Assembly (NCBI RefSeq): GCF_024281035.1
Contig: NZ_JAMXLH010000006.1
Location: forward strand, 1 to 64,000
From: Paraburkholderia sp.
GTDB lineage: Bacteria > Pseudomonadota > Gammaproteobacteria > Burkholderiales > Burkholderiaceae
Direction of reading: 5' to 3'
DNA: 64,000 bases
Shown: piece after piece, positions 54,456-63,585 of the stretch
Layout of the letters: each line of letters opens with the position of its first letter
Numbering within the stretch: the first letter of the stretch is position 1
The notes under the pieces: model-generated
What the model was told of the DNA's origin: nothing
Database searches by the model: none
The model's input: the letters and a program-made list of their open reading frames with translations, nothing else
Translations under genes and position numbers: made by a program

Positions 54456-55914
54456 GGTGATTCCTCCAATAGCTTGAAACGTGGCGCCTTCGACCAGGCC
54501 CGCCTTCGTTTCCGCTCACGCGAGGCGAAGTGCTCGCGCGGGTGAAGGAACGTATGTGGCCAGGTGGTCAGGCGAAGTGAACGGTGTTCGGCAAGAACGC
54601 GCGTTGAGTCGTGCAAGGGCAAGGTTCAGGGTCGGGCATCGTGAACTCCTGTGTCGTTTGGGTCCGAATCGAAAATCGACGGACGTGTTAAACCGCACGC
54701 CGGATCCGCACGGCATCCGGTGCACAAAACGGCGCGAGCAAGCGGCGCCGCGAGCCAACGGCTCAATGCGAAAAATCGTCTGGACGAATGTGCGTGACAA
54801 CACACGCGTCAATGACGGCGGTCAATCGAAAGATGCGCGAGGAAAGAACTGCGGAAGCTACTGCGGCGCGCACCGTCTGCCTGCTGGCAGGACGGCGGCT
54901 AAGGAAGATTCAAAGCGGGCGTCGTGCCGGTCAGGCAGGAAAACGGATCGAAGGTCGACTACTGCAACTGTCCAAGGCATAGGCCCCTTTCGTGAAAACA
55001 GGCGAATTCTAGTGACGGCGCGCGAGCCGAGTCAACGTTTTTTCGAAGTTTTTTCTTTCGAATCCGTTATCCGCCGTGGATGCGAATCATTTCTTTCACC
55101 TCTTCATACTGCCTTTACGCAGCATGGGTTGCTGCATTCGCTGCGTTGCACACGACCGACGCAGCGAGCGCTCGCGCGCTGGGATTGCAGGCCATCGGGT
55201 CGGGATCGACAGTGCGTTCGATGTCGCTTTTAAGCGACTAAGCACTGCGTAGCAATTTTTACTTGCGCGTTCACAAACGGCGCGCATAGAATCCGCCCTG
55301 TCTTCCAAACAGGAGAGTCCCTCGTGGACGCAAGCTCTAGCAGTCGATCTTGTAAGCCGGTCCATGCCGGCCCCCAAGCTGCAATCGCGCGTTAGCGACA
55401 CCGGATTCCCCGTCCCGCCGCTGACCCGGATTGCCCCGGGGCAGCGCGCTTCTTCCCAGGCCGCCTTTGCGGTTTGTCCGTAGCACGCTCCCTTTTTTGC
55501 GTAAGCTTGCCGACAGCGTTCACTCGCTGAACAAGCGGCGCTTTCCGAACGTTGCCCGGCCTTGCCGGGCCAGACGGGAGTTGAATCATGCATAACGAAC
55601 GGTTTTTACGCCTCTCGCGCGCTTACCTGCTCGCGTCCGGGGCCATTGCATCGCGCCGGGAATGCGACTGGAATGCGCTGCTCTGGGGGCACGCAAGCGT
55701 GCACACGGGGCAATCAGTCCAACGCGGCACGTCAATCGCAGCGCTCTGGGCGACATCAGCACGCAACGTTCGCGGCACATCATGGCCCGCCTGAGCGGGC
55801 TGTCGTCGCGAATACGACTTCCGCAAAGCTGCAAATCAACCGCAAGCCGGCGACAAATGCCTTTCAGCTTCGGCACCGCTCATTCATCGGTTCGTTTCAC
55901 CAGAAGAAAACACC
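54456..55914. other. Long region upstream of the OprB porin gene, no recognised gene
   Basis: Nearly 1.5 kb without a convincing coding region. From about 55290 onward several short inverted repeats follow each other (CCTGT/ACAGG at 55297-55313; GTCC/GGAC near 55317-55329). A hairpin at 55554-55570 is followed by GGGAG and a 68-codon frame (55588-55794) that could be a leader peptide. This looks like a long structured 5' leader for the porin or an unknown RNA; no known riboswitch motif was recognised. Confidence 0.35.
55554..55570 (+). other. Hairpin before a possible leader ORF
   Basis: GCCCGGC-CTT-GCCGGGC forms a perfect 7-bp stem with a 3-nt loop. It is followed by GGGAG and an ATG at 55588, so it may influence translation of the small frame. 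No T-run follows, so it is not an intrinsic terminator. Confidence 0.35.
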
Positions 55915-57405
55915 ATGCTTTCCATTGGCACCCTCACACCAAACGACGACGGCATTGACACGCGGTGCCGCTTCGCCCCGTTTTCGCGCCTGAAGCCAGT
56001 CTGCATAGCCGCAACGCTAACACTTGCACTGGCCGCTGTTGCAAGTGCTCCCGCTCACGCGCAGTCGGCGTCATCCGACCCGGCAGCAGCAAACCAGGAC
56101 GCCGCGCCGGCTGGTTTCCGGGACCGTTCGAACCTGCTCGGCGACATGGGTGGCCTGCGTACGCTATTGGGCAACTACGGTGTGACATTCAATGTGCAAG
56201 AAACGAGCGAGCTCTACGGCAACTTCTCCGGCGGCACCTCGAAGGGCGCTTCATACAACGGCGCCACGCAATTCGGACTTAACGTGGATACCGGCAAGGC
56301 GTTCGGATTGAAAGGCGGCACCTTTTTTGTCGATGCCCTGCAGATTCACGGACACGGCATCACCGCAGCACGCCTGAATTCGCTGCAAACTGTGAGCGGC
56401 GTCGAGGCGGAAGCGACGACGCGCCTGTGGGAACTCTGGTACCAGCAGTCGCTGGGCGACAAGTTCGACGTCAAGATCGGCCAGCAGAGCCTCGATCAGG
56501 AATTTATCGTCAGCCAGTACGCCAGCACTTTCGCTAATGCGGCATTCGGCTGGCCCGTGCTGGCTGCCACTGACTTGCCCGCGGGCGGCCCCGCCTATCC
56601 GCTGGCATCGCTCGGCGTGCGCCTGCGCGTCAAGCCAAGCGATTCGATGACGCTTCTCGGCGGCATCTTCGACGGCAACCCGGCGCCGGGCAACGGCGAC
56701 CCGCAGCGGCTCAACGCCAGCGGCACGCAGTTCAACCTGCACAACGGCGCCATGATCATCGGCGAGATCCAGTACGCGATCAATCAGCCTTCGACCGGGG
56801 ACTCCGCTGCAACACAGCCGGGCGGGCTCCCAGGCACCTACAAACTAGGCTTCTGGTACAACAACAATCGCTTTGCAGATCAACATCTCGACACGAATGG
56901 CCTCTCGCTCGCGAGCCCCGCGTCGAACGGCGAGCCCGCCATGCATCGCGGCAACTTCAGCGTTTATGCCATTGCAGACCAGATGGTGTGGCGCCCGCGT
57001 GCAGACAGCCCGCAATCGCTCGGCGTGTTCGCGCGCGTAATGGGCGCGCCGGGCGACCGCAACCTGCTCGACTTCAATCTCAATGCCGGGGTCGTGCTAA
57101 AGGCTCCATTCAAGGGTCGCGACAACGATTCGGCCGGACTCGCTCTCAGCTACGCGAACGTCAGCGCAAACACGAGCGCACTCGATCGCGACATCGCAAC
57201 TTTCCAGACGCCGCGCTATCCCGTGCGTACGGCAGAGACGGTAATCGAGGCGACGTATCAATACCAGCTCACGCCATGGTGGCTGCTACAGGGCGAACTC
57301 CAGTACATCTTCCATCCGGGCGGCGGCATCGCCGATCCGAATAACAACGGTACGCGGGTGCGCAACGAGGCCGTGGCGGGATTGCGCACCGTCGTGACGT
57401 TCTGA
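55915..57405 (+). CDS. OprB-family carbohydrate-selective porin
   Basis: A 496-residue outer-membrane protein. A signal peptide (RLKPVCIAATLTLALAAVAS then APAHA) precedes the mature barrel. OprB marks include the early RSNLLGDMGGLRTLLGNYGV segment, DVKIGQQSLDQEFIVSQYAS, the GIFDGNPAPGN loop, and a terminal strand ending in aromatic Phe (LRTVVTF) typical of outer-membrane barrels. It lets sugars diffuse across the outer membrane. It is unlinked to the xylose island by distance but could serve it. It ends 50 bp before a convergent gene of unknown function. Confidence 0.87.
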   Translation: MLSIGTLTPNDDGIDTRCRFAPFSRLKPVCIAATLTLALAAVASAPAHAQSASSDPAAANQDAAPAGFRDRSNLLGDMGGLRTLLGNYGVTFNVQETSELYGNFSGGTSKGASYNGATQFGLNVDTGKAFGLKGGTFFVDALQIHGHGITAARLNSLQTVSGVEAEATTRLWELWYQQSLGDKFDVKIGQQSLDQEFIVSQYASTFANAAFGWPVLAATDLPAGGPAYPLASLGVRLRVKPSDSMTLLGGIFDGNPAPGNGDPQRLNASGTQFNLHNGAMIIGEIQYAINQPSTGDSAATQPGGLPGTYKLGFWYNNNRFADQHLDTNGLSLASPASNGEPAMHRGNFSVYAIADQMVWRPRADSPQSLGVFARVMGAPGDRNLLDFNLNAGVVLKAPFKGRDNDSAGLALSYANVSANTSALDRDIATFQTPRYPVRTAETVIEATYQYQLTPWWLLQGELQYIFHPGGGIADPNNNGTRVRNEAVAGLRTVVTF

Positions 57406-57455
57406 TCCACCGGTTCGGATTGATCGCGCGCAACCCCACGGGCAACGACCGCCGT

Positions 57456-58292
57456 TTATTGTGGAGACTTCCCCGAAAGGCTCCTGGCGTTGAGATCGAT
57501 GCCCGTGGATTTCACAAACTCATCCATTGAATGCCATCGCACTGTTCCATCCGGGCGACCGAAATTTAGATCGCGCTCGTTCGGTTCGTCATTCATCGAT
57601 GCAGGGACGGCACCACCCGAGGCTTTCCAGGCAACAGCAACCAGCGTCTTCTTTCCCGTTGCCGACACCTTCAACACACGGATCCACGCCGCATGCTCAC
57701 CCGGCGCAGAGGGGCTACCCGACTGCACATCATCTTCAATCGAGCTGCGCGGCGCCCATCCCACCAGCACGATCCCCGTTACCTTCCCTGCCGGATCAAG
57801 TTGCTCCTGACGTTGCACGCGTTTTCCGAGAAGTCTGAATCTTACCGAGGGGATATGTGAGTTAGCCCGGAAGTATTCGGCAATTACCCAGTTGCCGCCG
57901 GAAGAGACGATCGGTACATCCCGACGACGATTGTAGCGGTAGACTTCCTTGAGATTTTTCAGAACAGAACGCGGAACGGTAGCATCGGAGAAATAGTAAC
58001 GCGCCGGTTTGAAATCGTTTGTTTCGGATCTGATGGAATTTTCACGATTCATATCCAGCGACAGTTGCCGAGGCTCGACAACAAGCGATAGCAACTTGTT
58101 TCCGTCGACCCGCGCAAGGAAAGGCGGATGAGATGATTCGACGGATTCCGGGGACGCGTTCGCTGCTGCCGCGACTCCAAGTGTCGTAACGATGATGGCA
58201 AAAACCCGAAGGCGCTTCAACACGGTCAAGCAACGGAAGAGATTTTCAGGAGACAAGGATTTCTGGTCCAACATTCGGTGGCAGATGTTCAC
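57456..58292 (-). CDS. Probable exported protein of unknown function
   Basis: A 278-residue protein reading from GTG 58292 (ATG at 58274 is an alternative). A hydrophobic stretch LKRLRVFAIIVTTLGVAAAA near residue 25-45 looks like a signal peptide, which suggests a shorter start or a long N-region. The mature part has alternating strands such as FKPARYYFSDATVPRSVLKN and RFRLLGKRVQRQEQLDPAGKV. No family recognised and no catalytic motif seen. Confidence 0.6.
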   Translation of the reverse strand: MNICHRMLDQKSLSPENLFRCLTVLKRLRVFAIIVTTLGVAAAANASPESVESSHPPFLARVDGNKLLSLVVEPRQLSLDMNRENSIRSETNDFKPARYYFSDATVPRSVLKNLKEVYRYNRRRDVPIVSSGGNWVIAEYFRANSHIPSVRFRLLGKRVQRQEQLDPAGKVTGIVLVGWAPRSSIEDDVQSGSPSAPGEHAAWIRVLKVSATGKKTLVAVAWKASGGAVPASMNDEPNERDLNFGRPDGTVRWHSMDEFVKSTGIDLNARSLSGKSPQ

Positions 58293-58671
58293 AGCGCAAA
58301 CACCTGCTGCTTGATCTGTGTGGATGGGATTCTCAACTCGCAGTACGCTCAGGTATAGATCGGTGACCCGATCGATCCGTCGCCGCTATTTTCTTTGATT
58401 GCCAGTGACATTTCAATATCCTCAACGACATGAAACATGTCGCACTCCAAAATATGTGAACTGGATTCCAATAGTTATAAATATTAAACATTTCTGAAAT
58501 TATTGACCGCGTCGCGAACCGTCGTGACGCTCCGATGACTTTAAAGCAACGCCCCGCGATCAAGCGCGCAAGAACGAGACACGGGCAGCCCGCGCAAGCG
58601 GGCCACGGATGCTTCAGGCATTGCTCGCGCAGACTGATCCGATGAGGATCGGTTTCGCAGAAACGGGCGAA
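58293..58671. other. Intergenic region
   Basis: About 380 bp between the stop of the PstS gene and the start of the unknown exported protein, both leftward. The part near 58380-58520 is AT-rich and may hold a promoter. No gene seen. Confidence 0.4.
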
Positions 58672-59709
58672 TTACTGACCGGCTACCGGCTCGCGTGCCA
58701 CGACGTTGCCTGCATTGCCATGCCACTGTGACCGGATCTTTGCGATTACCGGAATCGGCAGCGGACAGTAGTCGAGCGCCTCACTGCTCGATTGACCATG
58801 CAGCAGCGCCCAGTCGAAGAACTTTAGCGTTTCCTCGGTGTGGCGCGCATCATCGGGCCTCGCCCGCACAATTGCATAAGTCGCCCCGATCACGGGCCAT
58901 GCGTCCTTCCCGGGCTGATTGGTCAGGAACTGATGAAGCGAACCGGACCAGTCCGCGCTGGCAGCCGCTGCATTGAACGTCTCGGCACCTGGCTCCACGA
59001 TGGCACCCGTCGCGTTGGTCATCGCTACGTAGGTCAAGTGATTCTGCTTCGTAAAGTCCCATGCAACATAACCGATTGCACCGGGCAAATATCCGACGTA
59101 AGTGGCAACACCTTCGTTACCCTTGCCGCCGATGCCGAGCGGCCAACGCACGCTTACCCCTTCCCCGACCCGGCGTTTCCATTCAGGATTGACCTGGGCG
59201 AGATAGTGCGTCCATATCAAGGTTGTACCCGAGCCATCCTGACGCCGTACCACGGCGATGGGATTGTTCGGCATTTTTATCTTCGGATTCAGCCGCGCAA
59301 TGGCAGGGTCGTCCCAGTACAGAATTTTGCCGAGAAAAATGTTGGCGAGCACCTCGCCCGTCAGCATCAACTGGCCCGCCTTGATACCCGGAAGATTCAC
59401 GACAGGCACGACAGCGCCAATCGCAGTCGGGAATTGCACCAGGCCCGCCTTGTTCAATTGATCGTCGGTAAGCGGAGCATCGGATCCAGCGAAATCGACC
59501 TGGTGGGCGATGACCTGCTTGAGTCCGTCTGACGACCCCATGGGGCGGTAAATGATTCTGTCTCCGCCGGATTTCCGGTACTCATCGGCCCACCTCGCGT
59601 AGAGCGGGGCCGCAAAGGTACTGCCGGATCCGATGATATCGTCGGCGTGTGCCGTGACCGGGCCGACGCAGCACATCAAAGCGGCAGCCAATATACCGGG
59701 TAGTTTCAC
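58672..59709 (-). CDS. pstS: Phosphate ABC transporter binding protein PstS
   Basis: A 345-residue periplasmic phosphate-binding protein. A signal peptide ending VTAHAD precedes IIGSGSTFAAPLYARWADEY, the family start, and VRRQDGSGTTLIWTHYLAQVN, which holds the phosphate-contacting Ser/Arg/Asp residues. Start is GTG 59709 with GGAG 6 bp upstream. PstS delivers phosphate to the PstCAB transporter, but no pstC, pstA or pstB gene is nearby, so this is an orphan copy that may serve a distant transporter or sensing. Confidence 0.88.
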   Translation of the reverse strand: MKLPGILAAALMCCVGPVTAHADDIIGSGSTFAAPLYARWADEYRKSGGDRIIYRPMGSSDGLKQVIAHQVDFAGSDAPLTDDQLNKAGLVQFPTAIGAVVPVVNLPGIKAGQLMLTGEVLANIFLGKILYWDDPAIARLNPKIKMPNNPIAVVRRQDGSGTTLIWTHYLAQVNPEWKRRVGEGVSVRWPLGIGGKGNEGVATYVGYLPGAIGYVAWDFTKQNHLTYVAMTNATGAIVEPGAETFNAAAASADWSGSLHQFLTNQPGKDAWPVIGATYAIVRARPDDARHTEETLKFFDWALLHGQSSSEALDYCPLPIPVIAKIRSQWHGNAGNVVAREPVAGQ

Positions 59710-60422
59710 GAGCGTCTCCAGTCAGATTATTGTGCTGCGCTTGCCTGCATTTACCTGCGCTGACCGCATCGGCGTCAATCTGCGCCGGGCCCAAGGGAGG
59801 CCGAAGTGTTTCTGCGCGCGCCGTGGCTCCGGCGCCGATTGGACGCCTGCTCGACACGGGGTTACATCTGGATTCGCCGTGTTCAGCGCGGACGCTGACG
59901 TGGGCAGGTATTCGGCCGGTGACCCGCACGCCGGGTAAAAGGCGCGTGCGCGGCGAACCTGTCGCGATATCCGGTTCTCGATCGCGCGAAGGTAATAAGC
60001 TGCAAACCTTTATCGCTGAAACGATCGCTTATGGCTGCTTTTGCGGTGTCGAAACGTGAGACGCTATACAAGAAGATAATTAGCCCGCATGCTCGCCCTA
60101 ACGGCAATATCGTGGACTGTCTTGATCGCTCGCTGACCGATCGATCGGCGTCTCCGTCGAATCAGATTCTCTAGCCACGATAGTTCCCGACAATGCATGC
60201 AGGCGTGCGCTACCGCACATTCGGAGCTAAATAGCGATCTGAATCGTATAGAAACTTTCACATGATCTGTGATAGTCGGCGCGCGCGGATCCCGCGTTTC
60301 CGAGGGCTACCTGAAAATGCCGGCGTTACGCGCGAAGCGCCACAATAGTGGTTATCGGACATCGGCACCCGGCCGGTCCAACCGAGCCGGATCATGTCAG
60401 TTGCGCAAAAAGGGAGAACACC
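59710..60422. other. Divergent intergenic region
   Basis: About 710 bp between pstS and the diiron-fold protein gene. A perfect CCGATCGATCGG palindrome lies at 60137-60148. No gene or pho-box repeat was recognised; the region must contain both promoters. Confidence 0.4.
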
Positions 60423-61166
60423 ATGGTGACCCTATCCCTTCCAGGCGGTACGACAATCGACGAGATTGCGGACCGCATCTATCGCATTGCCACGCCAGTC
60501 GAGCTTCCTGGCGGCGCTGGATTTTCGTTCAATCAGTACCTGATCGACGACGACGCACCGCTGCTCTTTCACACCGGTCTACGCGCACTGTTTCCGGTTG
60601 TCGCTGAAGCGGTTGGGCGGATCATGCCTGTCGATCGCTTGCGCTATATCGGTCTTTCGCATTTCGAAGCCGACGAATGCGGCGCACTCAATGAATTTCT
60701 CGCTGTCGCGCCGCAGGCTGAACCACTGTGCGGCCAGATCGCGGCCATGGTCTCGGTGGGCGATTTCGCCAACCGGCCACCGCGCGCACTTCACGACGAC
60801 GAAACGGTCTCACTCGGTCGGCACAGCGTGCGCTGGCTCGATACACCGCATCTGCCACATGCCTGGGAATGCGGGTTCCTCATGGAGACCACGTCGGCAA
60901 CGCTGCTCTGCAGCGATTTGTTTACCCAGAGCGGTTCGCATCACCCGCCGCTTACCGAGGACGATATTCTCGAACCCAGCGAGGCATTCCGTCACAAGAT
61001 GGACTACTTCTCACACACGAGAAATGCCCGCGCCATGCTGGAACGCCTCGCTGAGTTGCAGCCTGCCACGCTCGCCTGCATGCACGGCAGCGCCTGGCGC
61101 GGCGATGGTGCGGTCTTGTTGCGCGCGCTCGCCGATAGCGTTGAACACGGCCAGCCTTCGGCCTGA
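60423..61166 (+). CDS. Stand-alone metallo-beta-lactamase-fold, ODP/flavodiiron-like protein
   Basis: A 247-residue protein with the beta-lactamase-like fold of flavodiiron proteins but no flavodoxin domain, like the ODP oxygen-binding diiron proteins. Ligand motifs: HFEADE (where flavodiiron proteins have HxExDH), TPHLPHAWECGF, LLCSDLF and LACMHGS. The second His of the first motif is replaced by Glu, so iron binding may be changed. GGGAGA precedes ATG 60423. It may sense O2 or NO or be a diiron enzyme of unknown substrate. Confidence 0.75.
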   Translation: MVTLSLPGGTTIDEIADRIYRIATPVELPGGAGFSFNQYLIDDDAPLLFHTGLRALFPVVAEAVGRIMPVDRLRYIGLSHFEADECGALNEFLAVAPQAEPLCGQIAAMVSVGDFANRPPRALHDDETVSLGRHSVRWLDTPHLPHAWECGFLMETTSATLLCSDLFTQSGSHHPPLTEDDILEPSEAFRHKMDYFSHTRNARAMLERLAELQPATLACMHGSAWRGDGAVLLRALADSVEHGQPSA

Positions 61167-61238
61167 AGTGCCGCTTCGGGGTGCAGCGTAGACCGCGTCG
61201 ACATCGAAAGCATCGGCGCTTTCCATGAAGAGGTCGCG

Positions 61239-61697
61239 ATGGAAAAGATACCTGACTGGTTTCAGCAATTGGAATGGTCGAAAATGGCCAACGTCGCGGT
61301 CGTCAACAACGATCGCGGCATCATTCCGGATTTTCCGGGTTGCTATGTATTCATGGAGTTCGCAGAAACACCGCGGCCAGGCCGCGTCTTATACGTTGGG
61401 CAGGCCAGCACCAGCTTGCGGCAAAGGTTGGCCTCCTACCTGGTGAGCATCCGCACGACAAAGACAAAAGCACGGCATAAAGGGAAAAGCTTCGTGCTCG
61501 AAGCACGCCACACGCATACGGATCAGGGGGTATATCTGCAATGGGTCGAGTATGGCGGCAATAAGCACGACATCGACATTCTGGAAGCAAGCCTGATCAA
61601 CTACCTGAATCCGGCCGCGAACGACCGCGAGGATGATACGCGCCATCCGTTGCTTGGAAGCAGAGATCGATTGCACCCGGATTTGCTGCGCCAATAA
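61239..61697 (+). CDS. GIY-YIG domain protein
   Basis: A 152-residue protein with a GIY-YIG nuclease fold: PGCYVF replaces the first GIY part, then GRVLYVGQASTSLRQRLASYL (the YVG and catalytic Arg region), and ILEASLINYLNPAAND near the end with the catalytic Glu and Asn. Such domains cut DNA in repair, restriction or mobile introns; some small bacterial ones have unknown roles. GAGG lies 6 bp before ATG 61239. It stands alone after the diiron-fold gene, 72 bp away. Confidence 0.8.
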   Translation: MEKIPDWFQQLEWSKMANVAVVNNDRGIIPDFPGCYVFMEFAETPRPGRVLYVGQASTSLRQRLASYLVSIRTTKTKARHKGKSFVLEARHTHTDQGVYLQWVEYGGNKHDIDILEASLINYLNPAANDREDDTRHPLLGSRDRLHPDLLRQ

Positions 61698-61843
61698 ACT
61701 GTTTCATCCGGATCATCCGGTCCGCTGGCATTCGCCATGCGATCCGGCGAGCGATTTTGAAATCGCGCCAGATCGGCACCCTGCACCGCTGTCGCGTCCG
61801 CGCAGCACCGCGTTGCCGCAGTTATGCCGGGCACAACCACGCC

Positions 61844-61864
61844 ATATATCACGCTATGATATAT
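61844..61864. promoter_or_regulatory. AT-rich inverted repeat overlapping a -10-like box
   Basis: ATATATCA and TGATATAT are perfect 8-bp inverted arms with a 5-bp spacer (CGCTA). TATGAT at 61855-61860 could be a -10 box; the -35 is poor, as expected for an activator- or repressor-controlled promoter. Regulator unknown. Confidence 0.45.
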
Positions 61865-61974
61865 CCTTGGTGGCAGTAGGGTGTCTCCGCTCAGACATGG
61901 CGCAACCGTGTATGCTGAGATCTGTAAGCCCCGTTATCTTTTTTGACATTCTCATCTCACCAAAAGTAACGTTC

Positions 61975-62012
61975 GGGGAGACAGGCGTCAGCCTTCTCCC
62001 CATTTTTCTTTG
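61975..62012 (+). terminator. Strong intrinsic terminator
   Basis: GGGGAGA pairs with TCTCCCC, with an inner AGGC-GTCA-GCCT stem after one bulged C, followed by ATTTTTCTTT. It fits a rho-independent terminator on the + strand. It lies 278 bp after the GIY-YIG stop and may end a separate short transcript. Confidence 0.65.
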
Positions 62013-62280
62013 CCAACGGGTACCGCCTATTGAGGCTGACGCAGCCTGAAGTGAACAAAAACAGACTCGCTGCGTAGCAGGGGCTCAGGATTGTTTCTCG
62101 GCCCAAGGCGCCTGTGTTACCCCGGCGCACGACTTCCGGCTACTGAGATTATTTCGGCAACCTTGCTTGCATTAAGCAGGGGCTTCAAAATGTGCCCCAG
62201 GGATTGTCAGGCAAAGTCTGCACAACACGCTGCCAGAGCGCCGGATCAATTCGGTATTTGCTATAGATTGCTGAGGAATC

Positions 62281-63435
62281 GTGGTTGAAAAACAAAACCC
62301 GGATTGGGATCCAAGGTCCGACGCCGTGCTTGAGGACCAGATTGCTGCCTATGACGATATGCGGCACCGCTGTCCGGTCGCACACAGCACGTATCTGAAC
62401 TGGTCGTTTTTCAAGCATCGGGATGTGATGCGTGCCCTTCACGAGCACGAGACGTTCAGCAACGCCGCATCCAGCCACCCCTCAGTGCCTAATGGCATGG
62501 ATCCGCCCGAGCACGATTTATACCGGCGAATAATCGAGCCGTATTTCAGCGCGGCGCGTATGCAGGCGTTTGAGCCGATATGCCAAAAGATTGCAATTGC
62601 GCTGGTGGAAAGTCTTCCGCAATCCGGCGAGGTGGAGTTCATGTCCGCAATTGCCGAAGACTTTGCATTACAGGTTCAGTCGGCTTTTATGGGTTGGCCC
62701 ACTGATTTGCACGAGCCGCTTCGCCGCTGGACGCGCAAGAATCACGAGGCGACGTTGGCGCGGGATAGAGCGGCACTTGAGGATGTCGCCTATGAATTCG
62801 ACGGCTATATCAAAGCACTGCTGGCAGACCGTCGTTCCGCCGGCATAAATGCGCCGGACGACATCACAACCAGCCTGTTGCGAGAACAAGTCGGCGATCG
62901 TCTTATCAACGACGATGAAATTGTCAGCATCCTGCGCAACTGGACGGTGGGGGAGCTAAGCACAATCTCTGCCAGCGTCGGCATTCTGGCGCAGTATTTG
63001 GCCGGGCGCCCCGCTCTGCAACAGGAATTGCGCGAAAATCCCTCGCTGCTGCCTGCTGCGATTGATGAGATTCTGCGCATTCATGCGCCGCTTATCTCCA
63101 ATCGCCGGATAACGACCCGCGCAGTGGAAATCAGCGGCCAACACCTGCCTGCTGGCGCACGCGTCACGCTGATGTGGGCTTCGGCCAACCGGGACGAAGC
63201 GGTGTTCGGCGATCCCGATGAGTTCCGTCTGGATCGCGATCCGGCAAATAATCTCCTGTACGGGGCGGGCATTCATGTTTGCCCGGGTGCGCCGTTGGCC
63301 AGGCTGGAGCTACGGCTTATCACGGAAGAACTCCTCAAGCGCAGCCGGATCGAGCTGGTACCGGGCAATCCACCGGTAAATGCCGTTTATCCCGCCAGTG
63401 GATTTTCCACGCTTCCGCTAAGAATTCAGCGCTGA
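62281..63435 (+). CDS. Cytochrome P450
   Basis: A 384-residue P450. The heme-ligand Cys334 lies in YGAGIHVCPGAPLARLE, a variant of FGxGxHxCxG. The ExxR pair is Glu263-Arg266 (DEILRIH). The I-helix oxygen-activation motif usually reading AGxDTT is VGELST (223-228), so the typical acid-Thr pair is altered. Start is the GTG at 62281; no better ATG precedes. Substrate unknown. No ferredoxin or reductase adjoins it. A MarR-type regulator lies downstream. Confidence 0.86.
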   Translation: MVEKQNPDWDPRSDAVLEDQIAAYDDMRHRCPVAHSTYLNWSFFKHRDVMRALHEHETFSNAASSHPSVPNGMDPPEHDLYRRIIEPYFSAARMQAFEPICQKIAIALVESLPQSGEVEFMSAIAEDFALQVQSAFMGWPTDLHEPLRRWTRKNHEATLARDRAALEDVAYEFDGYIKALLADRRSAGINAPDDITTSLLREQVGDRLINDDEIVSILRNWTVGELSTISASVGILAQYLAGRPALQQELRENPSLLPAAIDEILRIHAPLISNRRITTRAVEISGQHLPAGARVTLMWASANRDEAVFGDPDEFRLDRDPANNLLYGAGIHVCPGAPLARLELRLITEELLKRSRIELVPGNPPVNAVYPASGFSTLPLRIQR

Positions 63436-63532
63436 ACGGTGTTTGTGCGCGAATGGAGATTCAGACCGACTGTCCTGCACGCTCCGATTCTGTGCAGGTG
63501 GTCGGCGCGACAATAAACCGGCCCGCGGCCTG

Positions 63533-63547
63533 GTTGCGAATCGCAAC
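63533..63547. promoter_or_regulatory. Operator-like palindrome 1 upstream of marR
   Basis: GTTGCGAATCGCAAC is an inverted repeat, GTTGCGA with a central mismatch. A close copy lies 23 bp downstream. Probably a MarR binding site. Confidence 0.5.
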
Positions 63548-63555
63548 TAATATTG

Positions 63556-63570
63556 ATTGCGATTTGCAAC
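63556..63570. promoter_or_regulatory. Operator-like palindrome 2 upstream of marR
   Basis: ATTGCGATTTGCAAC repeats the first site with a few changes, 16 bp before the regulator start. The tandem pair fits autoregulation by a MarR-type dimer. Confidence 0.48.
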
Positions 63571-63585
63571 TTTTCTGGATTGCTC

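Larger units (their letters stand above)
61698..62280. other. Intergenic region with possible small RNA
   Basis: About 580 bp upstream of the P450 gene. It contains an AT-rich inverted repeat (61844-61864) overlapping a TATGAT -10-like box and, about 110 bp further, a strong intrinsic terminator. A transcript of about 145 nt between them is a candidate small RNA or attenuated leader. No coding frame stands out. Confidence 0.4.

Noticed and set aside
55280-55580. Known riboswitch (cobalamin, TPP, glycine or guanidine type) before the porin
   Set aside because: None of the conserved core sequences of these classes could be found; only generic hairpins are present.
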